From Pyronema omphalodes (Eukaryota; Ascomycota; Pezizomycetes; Pezizales; Pyronemataceae), in assembly GCA_024516155.1 (NCBI GenBank), contig JAJJXM010000124.1, positions 1-52,629 on the forward strand: DNA of 52,629 bases, in the 5' to 3' direction. Made by a program: the position numbers and the translations under genes. The notes under the pieces are model-generated. The model was given only the letters and a program-made list of their open reading frames with translations, was not told the origin of the DNA and did no database searches. Of the stretch, positions 1 through 11,501 are shown in pieces (the first letter of the stretch is position 1; the number at the start of each line of letters is the position of its first letter).

Positions 1-1187
1 TCTAGCACGTTGCACATTGGCTATCCGGTCCTTGTTCGTTGAGAGGTGCCACTGTGAAACGGACTGCACCAAGGTTGACACCGTTGGTGCTTAGGGTTTC
101 AGCCGCCTTAGATCCTTTGACGATGAAAACCGGGATGAGACTTGGATTTCCCCTGTGCCATACCTCGCTTTGATATTCTGTGGATTACCAAGCCATCTGA
201 TCGCTGGTAGCAATTCAATGCCGTCCTGATTAGCTTGTATCTCAATCTGGAGTTTCTACACTGCATGCGATCCTTTATCCATGAAGCGATTCAATGGGAT
301 ACCGGGGACCTTGAATTTAACCCATTTCTCCGACTCCTGCACCTCTATCATGCCAGGCTCGGCTTCCCCAATAGCGTTGACAATTTCATGCCGGTAGTTG
401 CTGATCAGTGTTCTGGCATCGACCTCTCGGCAAGTAAATGCTGTAATGCTGCGTTTGGCGTTGCGTACGGCCTCGGCAATCCGGTGGAATCCTGGGGCGC
501 TCTTGTAGAAAAGGCAATTATTGATTGCCGCCATCATTTCCTGGGCAGCTTTGTGAGTTGGTTTTACTCCTTCGCGCCGTGTGAAGATCAAACTTCTGTC
601 CTCGAGCCGCAGGTTCCTTGCTGGCGTGAATATCGTGGGTTGCTTCGTAATGAGCCGTTTGTGTTGTTTGGAGACCTGTCTGCCATTTGTTTTTGAAGCT
701 TCAGCGTATGACTGCCCTTTTGCCAGCGGTTTTCCGATGTTCGGCTGTATTGTGTTTGCGGGTTGGTGAGACCCCACGGACTTTGAATGAGGCCTGCCTT
801 TGTCCACCCCGGGACTTTTGCTCTCAGCTCTCGTGGTTTTGCTCATTTGCTGCGCTTCGACAGCCAGTCGACTGAACCGTCTCTCGGACTGCTCTGTGAT
901 ATCTTGCTGTTCCCTCAGCAGTTGTCGAAGAGTAGCTACCTGCTCCCGCAGGCTGTCCAAGCACTCCTTCTCGATCCGCTTGCTTCTTGCATCGCTGTTG
1001 ATTACCACCTTTTCCACCTCTTTAGCTTTTGTAGCACAGCTGCCGGTTCGACTCCCTGGCTGTCGAACGATGTGGCGAGTATCCGAACCCGACCATCTGT
1101 TCGCTCCACCAGGTCCTGTTTCTGGTCTCTGTGCCGTTTGTTGGGGGGTTTCCCGCTGATAGCGTTGAGGATTACGTCGAAGTCCAT
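1..1187 (-). pseudogene. LINE (Tad1-like) ORF1 / gag-like remnant, runs off window
   Basis: Minus-strand remains of a non-LTR retrotransposon ORF1, the RNA-binding nucleocapsid-like protein. From an ATG at 1187 the N-terminus reads MDFDVILNAISGKPPNKRH. The frame shifts near 1020 into a coiled-coil-like stretch (EKECLDSLREQVATLRQLL) and a basic linker, then a segment (EKWVKFKVPGIPLNRF) typical of Tad-type ORF1 proteins. A TAG follows near 256. The reading can be followed through another frame change to a segment containing GSKAAETLSTNGVNLGAVRF and then QCATC, probably the start of a zinc knuckle, at the window edge. It differs in sequence from the ORF1 at 28183, so it belongs to another LINE family. 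The family assignment rests on remembered ORF1 layout. The breaks are visible directly. Confidence 0.6.
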
Positions 1188-1377
1188 TTTGCCCTTCAGC
1201 CAGGTAAACGGTTCAGGTTTATTTGTTGCCAGTTGCGACAAAGAAGGAGAAGATTTGATTCTTCGAAAAAGGTGGAGGTGGAGCTTAGGCTGCCATATAC
1301 ACATCTTGACCAACAAATAGGTAGCCACCATTCGGTCCTCGGACGTTTCGTCAGGTCTATAACGGGAAACCGTAGGC

Positions 1378-2598
1378 ACCATGCACTACACATGCGAAAC
1401 TCTCCTCACCCCAACCGACTCCTCCGGGCACGTCCATTTATTAGCAGTGAATATCGAGATAGCAGGCAACAATGAAGGGGACTGTCTGGGGAGATTGGTC
1501 ACTGCAATGAGCCACCTACCAAACTCGATAATCACCGTGTCATGGCTGCGTCACGACATCCAGGAAGCTCACATGCATGATTGCGGCAACTAGTACACCT
1601 CTACCTCCCTCTGAAAGAAATATGATTCACAATTCAAACACTAGCTTCAGAAAGCATATCCCACAGTGCCCGGAAGGATATGCACGGCAATACTGGGCAT
1701 CTGTTCAGGACATGCATACTTCCTTGACAGCGTGGTCACTCCCCCCTCTCAACAATACCCCTCCCGCTCACGCACATGCCCACTCCACCCCCCCTCAAAT
1801 CCCATGCCACCCAATCTCCGCCTGTCCGATATATAACCGCCACCGTGTTCTTCCACCAGCAACTCAGGCAACCACGATACCGACAACTACAACTCAAGAT
1901 GATCCTCTACACACCATGCTGTACCCGAGCCTTGTCCACTATTATCCCCGACACAACGGTCGCAACTGCGGAATGGTCACACACACAGTCAAGTACCCTT
2001 GTCACGAAGAGACACTCACCAGAAGACCGATTGACAATGGCAGATTGGGGTACATCAACTGACCCTGATGAAGAACACCTGTAAAAAAAAAAAGAACAAA
2101 AAAATACAAAAAACAACACAAGATGAAAAACACCAAAATGTTTCTGAGCACAAGCCCATTGTGAATAAGACAGGACCAGGACGACGCTGGGAAAGGGAGG
2201 ACTTGTGATATTTTTCAACTTCTTTTCTGATATAATGTTTTCTTTCGTATCATGTGAGATGGGAAAATCAAGGAGTTAGGGACCGGAGTGTTTCCATATT
2301 TTGTCATCTCCATTGTTTTCCTTCATTTTATCATTGTTTTCAGAGGTTCAGGCAGTAGACACTGGTGAATGGTGCAGAAAAGTTACTAGGGCAAACAGGG
2401 CTCGCGGACAGAACGACGAGACGGAAAGACACAGACAGGAAGACAGAGGCGACTACTGCCAGAAACTTAGATAGACAACTCTAGGGTGTACCCAGTGGCC
2501 ATTGGAGTCACTCCTGATGGTCAGCATTGTACCTTAAAGTATTACACGCCATAACCTGACGGTTGCAAGCATGTATGATAAATAAATCAATAAATAAA
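1378..2598 (+). mobile_element. 5'-truncated, degenerate copy of the 28-34 kb LINE
   Basis: This stretch aligns to about 33250-34495 of the large LINE: the end of the RNase H domain (IAGNNEGD here, IAGNDEAD there), the cysteine/histidine-containing ORF2 tail ending DPDEEHL with a TAA at 2082-2084, the A-rich stretch after that stop, and the 3' UTR with the shared GCAAACAGGGCTCGCGGAC and CATAACCT-ACGGTTGCAAGC segments. It ends in an AAATAAAT-type tail at 2598. It is truncated at its 5' end in the RNase H domain, as target-primed reverse transcription commonly leaves LINE copies. No target-site duplication was found. Its tail abuts the outer edge of the left palindrome arm. Confidence 0.85.
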
Positions 2599-2920
2599 GT
2601 CCTTGTGTCATCTTGATATCCTCTGGCTTTCTCTTTTGGTACATGTCTTGTTTCTCAGGGGCTCGTTGCATAATTCAGCCTTCTGTATTGCAATCTTGAC
2701 GACATTGCCTCCGACCCCGTTGGCAGACCATGGATCTATCAAAAACTACCCTCGGCCGCATGAAAGCGTATCTTAAAGGAACACAATTCGACAACTACTC
2801 TGCTGTCACTTGTTCTCGCTACCTTCTTATTCTAGCTCAATCCGGTTACTAAACGTCCTTGTTGCTGAAAATGCTGTCAGACCTCTGAAGAGAATTCGCT
2901 AACAGAAACACAATTGACTA
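2599..2920. other. Outer end of left arm, no gene seen
   Basis: About 320 nt of non-coding arm sequence. It matches the reverse complement of 51064-51384 closely, for example TCAGGGGCTCGTTGCATAAT on both sides. No convincing ORF or RNA gene was seen. Confidence 0.6.
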
Positions 2921-4821
2921 CTCGTGCCTAAAGATGGTGGCTAGCGCTCCCACTCCCAGTCGCTCGTCAACGAGCAACCGGTGGCACTCCTACGGAGTGC
3001 CCTACAGTGGTCTGTGTAGCGGTCGTATTGAACACAGCAACCTCCTCATCGGCCGCATTGCACACCCGGCTCCATCACCACCGCGACTTGTAAATTATTC
3101 CAGTAAAGCATAATATTCAACAAGGGACCCTTAAGTGTAAAGAGACAAATTTTTTCAGGATGAAACAGCCGTTGTGAAGAGAATTACGATTGATTATCTA
3201 CCAAATTGTCTTCACGAGGAGCTCGAAAAAGTGAACTACAATGTTATTTTTACCACCACAGCCAAAAATCTTTTTAAAAAAAACTCGTAGACTTGAAGTA
3301 AAATATGTTAAGTTACATCTACGAAACTATCAAAACATATAATTGTTACGTTGGTAAAAGAATGCTCATTATTGACGAGTGAAATGGTAGACTCCCCACC
3401 GCGTTCTAGAAAACCCTAACCAACCAAAACTCCTGGAGCAGCCTGCAATTCTGTGGTCCGCAGTAATCCACGACCAATTTTCACCATCACAAACACGCGT
3501 AAAAATATCAGCAAAGCGAAAACTTGTTGTAGAGACATATAAGTTTGGTTGTAGTGGGTTCAAAGCAGAGCTCCCCACGGTCCGTCCGGTCCAGTCCTGG
3601 CTACGGACCGGACTGGACCACATATCACGGTCCGGTCCGGTGCTTGGACTGGGACTGGCAGTCATTTTTACACAGTGGACTGGACCGCCTGTGGGTGACC
3701 GTAGGTGACCACAAGGTCACACAAAATCACTCGCAGGTGACCATGGGTGACCGTGGGTGACTGCAGTTTTAGTTTTTGAGCGCGCAGAAATTTCAACAGT
3801 GATTCTTATTATATCTTTCTCTACAAGAATTGATCACTACGATTTCAGAGCGGACTCAAGTAATCCCAATGAATTGCCAAAGGTTTCATGATCACTTTTG
3901 CTAATGTTTCCCCATTTTCCCAAATTTCCTGTAAAGAACAGGAAAATTGTGAACAATTGAGCTTCATTGGTCTCGCAAACAAAAAAGAAACAGATGCGGT
4001 GGATGGGAAAGGACAATTACAGGCAGGCTTAGATGGGAAAAGCTGCACTGCGATGGGAAAGTGGGGGCGGGGGGTGGTTACGGCACGAATTATTTGGAAG
4101 ACTCTTTACATATGGAGTACCAAGAGAATCGTCAGGACTACCCAGTGGTGGAGGCAAACACGCGTCGAGATAAAAATTTTGCACCGGAGGATTCTAGCTC
4201 CACCTTTGTTGACCGGCAAGCGGCCTCTCTGGTGGTCAGCTCGCTATTAGCGGCGGTTGCTACTCCCGACCCACTAGTGCTTAGGGATAAGCGAGAAACC
4301 CGCGGTCCTGCAGTCACCTGCAGTCCGGTCCAGTCTTTTTGTTTTCGAAACCTGGACCGGACTACATGGTTGCAGTCCTCGAAAAAATTGGACTGGACTG
4401 GACTACACCATGTAGTCCGGTCCAGTCCGCAGTCCTGGACGGACCGTGGGGAGCTCTGGTTCAAAGTTATTTATTTTATGGCTGTGGTGGTGAAAACTAA
4501 GATTGTAGTTCACTTTTTCGAGCTCCTCGCGAAGACAATTTGTTGGATAATCAATCGTAATTCTCTTCACAACGGCTGTTTCATCCTGAAAATTTGTCTC
4601 TTTACACTTAAGGGTCCCTTCTTCCATATTATGCTTTACTGGAATAGTTTATACGTCGTTGTTGTAGTAGAGCCGGGGGTGGAATGCGGCGGATGAGGAG
4701 TTTGTTGTGTTCAATACGGCCGCTTCACAGACAACTGTCGGGCACTCCGTAGGAGTGCCACCGGTTGCTGGTTGACGCGCGACTGGGGGTGGCGGCGCTA
4801 GCCACCATCTTTAGGCACGAG
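2921..4821. mobile_element. Foldback / large MITE-like DNA transposon, TA target site
   Basis: A 1.9 kb element with terminal inverted repeats of about 345 nt (2921-3268 and 4478-4821) starting CTCGTGCCTAAAGATGGTGG. It is flanked by TA on both sides (2919-2920 and 4822-4823). The mirrored site in the right arm (near 51060-51064) reads straight through with a single TA, which proves a recent insertion and a TA duplication. Inside are clustered GGTCCGGTCCAGTCC-type repeats (about 3575-3660 and 4320-4445) and GGTGACC repeats (3690-3760). The ORFs inside resemble no transposase, so it looks non-autonomous. TA duplication is usual for Tc1/mariner-like elements, but I cannot assign the family from the termini. 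Confidence 0.85.
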
Positions 4822-5496
4822 TAGAATATAAAAGCCACGGAATTCAAGTCGTCGGCAAAGCACGTCATGCATGTCATGAACTGGAATTGTAATGTGGTTG
4901 GGATCTCCTCGAGGTATCACTAGGAATCAATATCATTCCAAGCAAAACAACCTGACCGTGCCTCATCATAACGGTGAAGATGGGCAGTTTAGATATCATT
5001 GGGAGGCAGAGAGCTAACAAGGCACTGGTCATGTGGCATCACTCGACTTATTCTACGGGCCATTCTGTTTTCAAAGTTGTACAAAGGGAAAGATCGGGAC
5101 TGGATGTTTGGTAGGACGAATTTACGAAGGTAGGGTGTTGACGTTGTTTGACAACTTCGACGATGCTATATCAAGACGTGATGCGCTTGATGTTACAAAA
5201 CTGTCATGACAATGAGAGGTAGAAGCAATCTATTACTACAAAAATTCTGGATTGTTAACCATGCGGGGTAAACGTTTTGACATGCGCGAAATGAAAAAAA
5301 AAAAAAAAAAACATTAAAGGTGAGAAACAACAAAAAACAATAACGGCGAAGAGTGCATTTCGAAATGACCGGATAGAAAAAAGAAAATGTTAGTCCGAAG
5401 TCAGAAGTGTGAAAAGGGGCGCATTAGAAACTATATCGACGTAAGTTTGACCAAGCAGACAAAGGCAGTATAAAAAGCCTTCTCGTACCTCATTGC
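4822..5496. other. 3' flank of F-box gene A
   Basis: Non-coding arm sequence, A-rich around 5290-5335. It mirrors 50399-51063. No gene seen. Confidence 0.5.
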
Positions 5497-7375
5497 TCAA
5501 CCTGTCGCCCAGTCAGTGTCCGAGTCTGCTTCCATTTCCCCAGGGTCTGTGTCATCGCCACCACTCCAGTGCCATTCAATCCCTAATCTGGCACAAATCG
5601 CAGCAAGCTTTTCTGGGCCTTCGTCCGTGGTCTTATCCGATAATAACTTCCAGCATTTGTCTTCAATACTGAGGAGGCAGAGCTTCTTCAATGACCCACT
5701 CTCCTTGGCAAGTGCTACTTTTTCAAGCCATGCATACGGTCTCCTAATGAATTGCAAGTCATATTGGTGTTGCTCATTGTTATTGCTTGGGAGAGACCGG
5801 GACGGAAGATCATGCGGATCATAGAGATAGAGATGTAAACATTCAAGATTTTCTGGCAGTATTCCTAGCAGACCGGAATCCTGTGGCCAGTCCGGAGGTG
5901 ATACTGGAATCAGGGATTCAAGGTTAGTGGTGATTGTACGGAGCTCTGGAAAGTCTAGGAAAGGTCCAATTCCTCCATCAGTAATTGAAGTTCCTTCGAA
6001 CGGACCAAGAATGTCGATTTCTTCGATGGTGTTGCGTGCGACGTGTAAAGCTTCTCGCATTCTCGATGCCTTGAAAACATCGAAATGACATGTTTCCAAA
6101 CTCTTTAACAAAGGACTGCACTTCAGGAGTTCAAAAAGCAATTGAGAAGTCTCTTTGAAATACTCAGTGTGAATGCAGATGGACGTTAGGGAATTCAAGA
6201 TAGGCATGCTCTGAGGCGTTGATCTAGCAACGAACGTATCCCCGAGGAAGATGAGTTCTCTGAGGGTTGGCGTAAAACGGAGAAACGAAATAACATTCCA
6301 CTCATTGCTGTGTGGCTTTTGTGGGGTCGTAGAAGTCTGATAACGGCATGCACGGTGTACAGGCACTTGCATTTGCTGGTACTCCTCATCTTTCTCCTTT
6401 GATCGCCAGACCAAAGTTTTCAGAGATCTCAGTTGCATTTGGGTCCATATATGACGTGCCCATCGCGTGAGAAGATACGCGTTTGGACCTCCGACGTACC
6501 CGTGGAAGATGAGCATACCGAGGTGGGTCAGTCGGGACAATAGAAGTGGAGTACACATATCCTCGTATAGTTTCGACATCCCTCGCAGTCCAGATGTATT
6601 CAAGGGATAATAAAATGTCCTTCCTGTTGATGTTTTCAGGTCGACATCTTGAACCAACTTTGAGAAAATCTGGTGATCACTTTTGAGTTCTTTCATGCTG
6701 TACTGAAGCGGTTTAATATCATCGGGGTGTGACTCATGGTAGATTAGCTCCGTGATGCATGTTGCGATGCTTGGATTCAGATCAATGAGACGTAGAAGCT
6801 CCCGAACATCATTCGTAACTGACGGGTTATCAGAGTCCTCCCGCGGTATCCGTACTGACTCGAAGACTACTGGTTGCAGAAGGTATCGAAATGTGCTGTT
6901 TACTAGTCTGAGATTGAGTAGATCTCGCTGACAGGCCTCTACGTCAGGCCCCGTCAAGAAACCAATGATTGAGTGGAGAATCTCCGTTGGACACGTCGAC
7001 AGGGACGGCGCGGAGGAGGAGATCGAAGTTTGCTTCTTTTTCTTTTTGCGCTTCCGCTTTTTGCATTTTGCCTGGGACGTAGACGGATTTATGTCCTCTC
7101 CATCGGATTCGGCTTGCTCAGATACTGAGTCACCTGCTTGCTCTTGTGCGTGGGATGTTGTCATCGTGTTGTCGATTTTCTTCTGTTGCATATTTTCCGC
7201 GTGTTCTCCAGCTGTAGATACAGGGGTGTTCTTGGCTTTCTTTCCCACTAAAATTCGACCCATCTTATTAGAGAAATTGTACTTCGACTACCTGATGAAT
7301 TCGTGTCGTGTTATTGGTAGACGGAGATGATGAAGCGTTCTTTTGGAAATATGTGATGATCACGGATCACTTACT
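5497..7375 (-). CDS. F-box protein, paralog A (intact)
   Basis: Predicted 583-residue F-box protein. F-box proteins usually tether substrates to SCF (Skp1-cullin) ubiquitin ligases; the partner here is unknown. Coding is join(7375, 7247..5497): the exon ends in A at 7375, a 127-nt intron (7374-7248) has donor GTAAGT, branch CTAAT and acceptor TAG, and splicing makes A|TG, giving MGKKAKN. A second in-frame ATG lies inside the intron (7263), so an unspliced message would read MGRILVGKK. Seen in order: Ser/Thr-rich N-terminus, Lys-rich run KKRKRKKKKKQ (likely nuclear signal), F-box (LSTCPTEILHSIIGFL), long leucine-rich C-terminal region, acidic tail (DSDTDW). The mirror copy A' is broken, so this is the working copy of the pair. 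Ligase role is inferred from the F-box only. Confidence 0.85.
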
Positions 7376-7381
7376 TTTTAA

Positions 7382-8461
7382 CGTTGATGTTCAAGGTTCG
7401 TGAAGATGGAAGGTGTCGTGGAGTCTGATGAGGTTGAGGTAATAGGCGTGTCGACCCAATTTCAGGGGAGTATGTCTTGGCAACAGGACAAGCTCATGCT
7501 CCAAATATGCTTCTCCGGAATATAGTACCCATCGAATGAATTACTTGTGAGTAAGAAATTTCACAAGGACAAATAACCGGCTGCGTTCTGATGTTCGAAT
7601 GCGCCACGTATATCAGCTTACGGGAAACGATAATACTTTAACGACGTCTTCCGGGCCTGAACATATAACGTTCAGAGGTCACTGGTTACTGGTCCCACGG
7701 AAATTGGCCAAGTTGTGATAGAAGTGTCAAAGGACGATCCCAAATGCTATCGGAGGAGATGTGAAACTGACGTTGAAGGGTTCGGAAACAGCACATGTGG
7801 CATGACTGGGCACATTCAGGGCGTCATGAATTTCATACAGCTTGTCGGAAGGTCACGACGCTAGCCGGACCACACGGTAGGTAACATACCATGCACAGCG
7901 CTAGTACATCAACGGTATTCCTCCACAGCGCCGATTCAGAAATAATGCACAGGGCAATCGATCTCACAACACCATCATGGTTCTGAGAGAGGAAGAATCT
8001 CCTGTGATGGATGAATCAACTGCCGCCAATCAGGATGAATTCTTCAAATGTGCTACATGGAACGACATTGACGGGGAAAAAAAAAAAAAAAACAGAAAAC
8101 ATGATATGGCGATCGAAAATTACAGGATGCAAACAGGCTGATACACTCTGCTAAAGATATGAGGGTAGAAGCATCAATATAGGAACTTACATCCCGCTCA
8201 ATTTTGCTGGATAAACCAACTGCTGCCATTCAGGGATGAATTTCTTCAATTTTGTACATGGAGCGATATTGACAGCAAAAAAAAAAAAACATGATATGGC
8301 ATTCCACAATTACGTGCTAACGAGCTGATACACTCTGCTAAAGGTATTAGGGTAGAATCAACAATATAAGAAACTACATCCGGTTACTTTTGAGGTTTTA
8401 GGTAAATGATGTATCCCGAAGTTTACCAATCCATTGCCGGGTACGGTAACAAGTCTATTAC
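7382..8461. other. A-B intergenic region with a tandem duplication
   Basis: Contains the promoter side of gene A and a degenerate direct duplication of about 190 nt (about 8010-8205 and 8206-8390). Each unit has an A-tract followed by ACATGATATGGC and then CTGATACACTCTGCTAAAG. The right arm carries the same duplication (about 47530-47900), so it predates the palindrome. Confidence 0.6.
7473..7481 (-). promoter_or_regulatory. GCCAAGACA promoter element of gene A
   Basis: Reads GCCAAGACA on the minus strand, about 100 nt upstream of the intron donor of gene A. The same element is found upstream of all ten paralogs. Confidence 0.5.
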
Positions 8462-8560
8462 CCAATCCGAGTCCCACTCCGAGTGAGAGTCCGAGTCTGT
8501 CTCCAAGTGTGTGTTTATTTCCGCGTCCATGTCGGTGTCGATTTCTGATTCTGCTTCTGT
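8454..8560 (-). pseudogene. Stranded duplicate of the gene B acidic tail
   Basis: Just past the stop of gene B, a shifted frame encodes a second version of its acidic C-terminus: HDSS, then Asp/Glu/Thr repeats, then HSEWDSDWVIDLLPYPAMDW and a stop. It parallels the in-frame tail of B (HSEWDTDWVEDW). This points to a direct duplication of about 160 nt with a frame change that leaves the outer unit untranslated. The same arrangement is present after B' (about 47357-47495). Confidence 0.6.
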
Positions 8561-8561
8561 G

Positions 8562-10641
8562 TCAGAAGAGTCGTGAAAGCTGCATTTCCAAAGAATCATG
8601 AATACAACGTATCCCGTGCGGTGACCAGTCTTCTACCCAGTCCGTGTCCCACTCCGAGTGAGCGTCAGTATCTGTGTCCAGGTATGTGTCGATTTCCGTG
8701 TCGGGGTCCGTGTCCGTGTCCATTGCTGATTCTGTTTCTGTCACAGAAGAGTCGTTGACACGGCATTTCCATTCAATTCCCAAGGCGGCACAAATTGCAG
8801 CAAGTCTGTTTGAACCGTCTGACGAGTCCCCAGTTCTTGAATATCTACAGCATGGGTTTTGCAAACGGATACTACAGAGCCTTGTCAACTCTCCGCTCTT
8901 CTTGGCAAGTGCTACGTTTTCAAGTAGCTCGTAAAGTCTTCCAAGGAGTTCTGAAAACCGCTGGTATTTGACTGGGACTTGCTGATGCTTGAGCTGAGAT
9001 TTGAACCGAGCAACATCAGTGTCAGTGATATGAAGATGAAAAGATTCGAGATTTGGTGGCAACAATTCGAACAGACTGAAAGCCTCGGGCCAGCCCGCAG
9101 GTGACAATGGAGCAAGAGCTGCCAAATTTGCTGATATCCTTTTGAGCTTTAGGAAATCCTGGAACGGCCCAATTCCTCCATGAGTACTTGAAATGCCATT
9201 GAACGTGCCGCTTATATCAATGTCTTCGATGGTATTCCGTACCAGCCGTAACGCCTTCCTGAATGTTGATGCCGGAAAAGCCTTCCAATTTGATGCTCGC
9301 AGATGTTTCAAACTCGGACTGCAGTGGAGAAGTTTCAAGATACATTGCATCGTCCCTTTCGGATGCCCACCGTCAATACAGATTGACGTTAAAAACGGCA
9401 TGGTTGGCAGGATACAGGGAGTTGCTCTAGCAAGAAACATATCGTCAATGATGGTGAGCTTCTGGAGGCCAGGTGCAAAAGGGAGAAAGCCAAGCAGATT
9501 CCAGTCATTATTTGACGGCTTCTCGAGGGTGATGGCCGACTGAGAATGGTATGTATCGTGTGCAGGCCACAGCATCCGCTGACGATCTTCATCCGCTCTC
9601 AGCAATTGCCAAGACAGGATTTCCAGCGATTTCAGTGGCATGTGCTCCCATATTTTCTGTGCCCATGGCGTCAAAAGCGAGGAGTAGACACCTCCCCCGT
9701 AGCACTGAATATCAAGAAATCGTAGATTGTTCAGTCGTGACAACAGGAGTGGGACACACATCTGGTCGTATACGTCCAACGTGTTGCGTAGTTGCAATGG
9801 GTTTGGAGGCTGGTTGAACGTCTTCCCTGTTGCTGTCTTCGGCTCCATGATTTGATCGAACTCTGCATAAATCTTGTAATCGTGTTCCAGGTCTTTCAAG
9901 CTCCACAGGACGGGCATTGCCTTTTCTGGGCGGCTCTCGAAGTAGAAGACATTCTTTATACATGTCGCGAGGCTGGGATTCAGATCTATCAGACGCAGGA
10001 GCTTGCGAACCTCATTCGTAATTTGAGGATGGTGGGAAGTTCTTCCCGGTATGAAAATAGTCTCGAAGACGACAGGTTGCAGAAGGCAGCTAAATCCGCG
10101 ACTTACTAGTCTCAGGTTTAATAAATCATCGTGAACGCCTGCTGTGAGGGGCCCTCTCAAAAATCGGATGATTTTATCAAGAACGTCTGTAGGGCATGCT
10201 GACAAGGAGATGGCAGTTTTAGAACTTGGCAGAAGCGCTGCTGCGAGTTGTTGCTCGTTGATCTTCGTGTCTCGCATCTTTCGTTTCGGCTGGGAAGGTG
10301 ATGAATCGTTGTCATCAATTGTCAAGGCCAGTTGCTTGTCAACAAGGGTGCCTAACGTCTTCGTTGCGCTGAATCTTAAAAGCCGTCTGTTTGTTGCAAT
10401 TGTTTCCGGCGGCGTTGGCTGTTCCGGGGATACTTGCTGTCGCGTATTTGTCTCCGATTCCGCTGATGTAGATTCGGCTCGGTTTTTGCGTTTTTTTCCC
10501 ACTAGAAATGAAACTCCTTCTGTTAGATATACTCTATATGTATTGCTCAAGGGGTTCTGTGCAGTTGTTTGCAACGTAATCAAGAGGAACATTCGCTACG
10601 CGATTTCTCCGGAAATATCTCACAGGGACAGATCACTGACT
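8562..10641 (-). CDS. F-box protein, paralog B (intact)
   Basis: Predicted 646-residue F-box protein and probable SCF substrate adaptor. Coding is join(10641, 10501..8562), with a 139-nt intron (10640-10502). The donor here is GTCAGT, where the mirror copy has GTGAGT; the acceptor is TTTCTAG. Splicing creates A|TG and the start MGKKRKNRAEST. The intron is open in frame and carries ATG at 10592, so an unspliced message would add 30 residues. Seen: basic N-terminus, F-box (LSACPTDVLDKIIRFLRG), leucine-rich C-terminal region, Asp-rich tail (MDTDTDPDTEIDTYL). Transcription is divergent from gene C across 1.8 kb. B and B' are the only mirrored pair with both copies intact. Confidence 0.85.
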
Positions 10642-10757
10642 TTGTTTTGTCTGATGTTTTTCTGTCGTTGGATGTTCAGCAATTGCAGGGCATGACCGTG
10701 TGGTGGAGTATGTGGGAGTGGAGGTAAAATATTTCTGAGGTCGGTTATACAGCCGTT

Positions 10758-10766
10758 TATCTTGGC
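10758..10766 (-). promoter_or_regulatory. GCCAAGATA promoter element of gene B
   Basis: Minus-strand GCCAAGATA about 120 nt upstream of the gene B donor. Confidence 0.5.
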
Positions 10767-10920
10767 GTCTTCTTGAAAGTGATAGGAAAACAATCAACAA
10801 CTCAAACCGAGCCGTGCTTCTTAACAACGGCAAAAACTTACCAACAAACAGCGATAGCATGCTCTTGACCAGCCTACTCTTGCCTAAACAATGTCAACGT
10901 GCAATGGTCATGAGGATATC

Positions 10921-10990
10921 GTTATAACTTATTTATTGATTCATAGTCGCCTGGGATCCTGAGGCTTTCGCAGGTTCTACTATTATGGTA
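10921..10990 (-). mobile_element. Possible LINE 3'-end relic
   Basis: On the minus strand this reads CCATAACCTTAGG (seen most clearly in the mirror copy), then a short spacer and GAATCAATAAATAAG. It resembles the 3' end of the Tad1-like LINE (CCATAACCTTACGG ... AAATAAATAAATAA). A mirror copy lies at about 44925-44985. It is short and degenerate. Confidence 0.3.
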
Positions 10991-11460
10991 AATTGTCAGT
11001 CCTCGGTTTTTACTGGTACCTCTATTTCCGGGATGGGTATTGGCAGCAGACAGAAAATATGGCATCATCGCCAGTGGACGATATGTCACAGAACCAGGAC
11101 GGTTTTCTTGCAGTGACATCCAGGGATCTCGATGGTTGCGATACAATATCTGATTGCAGCTCATGAAAGGCTGTTAGTGTGTGTTGTATAGTGACAAACG
11201 TGGTGCATGCATCGACTCATTATGACGCGTACGCACTGTGTCAAGATATATTTCACCCTGATCTGCTGTAGTTGTCCATATGATTCCGGCTCTCCGGTCT
11301 GTGGTGAACCATTCTCCATTATCTGTGGTTCATAAAGTTGTTCTTGTGTTTTCTGTGTTAACTTATTGATTGACGACGAGTAGGATCAGTATCTCGCTTT
11401 CGTCTCAGAATGGTGCTCATGTAGAAGCGAGCTACGACAGTCCGCGGGTCACGTTTGTGG

Positions 11461-11501
11461 GACGCGTTCGCAGGGATTCAAACCGCGTCGCGTCGCGTCA
11501 C
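11461..11501 (-). repeat. GACGCG / ATCCCTGCAAACGCG motif, copy 1
   Basis: One of six copies in the window of a motif made of iterated CGCGAC followed by AATCCCTGCAAACGCG. It lies about 0.8 kb upstream of gene B. Confidence 0.6.

Noticed and set aside
1577..2084. Possible independent gene after the left LINE fragment
   Set aside because: It aligns to the Cys/His tail of LINE ORF2 (33460-33952), so it is part of the LINE relic.
4061..4696. 211-codon ORF inside the foldback element
   Set aside because: It runs into the terminal inverted repeat and the GGTCCGG array and has no transposase motif, so it is a chance ORF.
8562..10641. Shadow ORFs on the opposite strand of the F-box genes (for example 10144-10695 plus, 9193-9543 plus)
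   Set aside because: They have no motifs and overlap a strongly supported coding frame.
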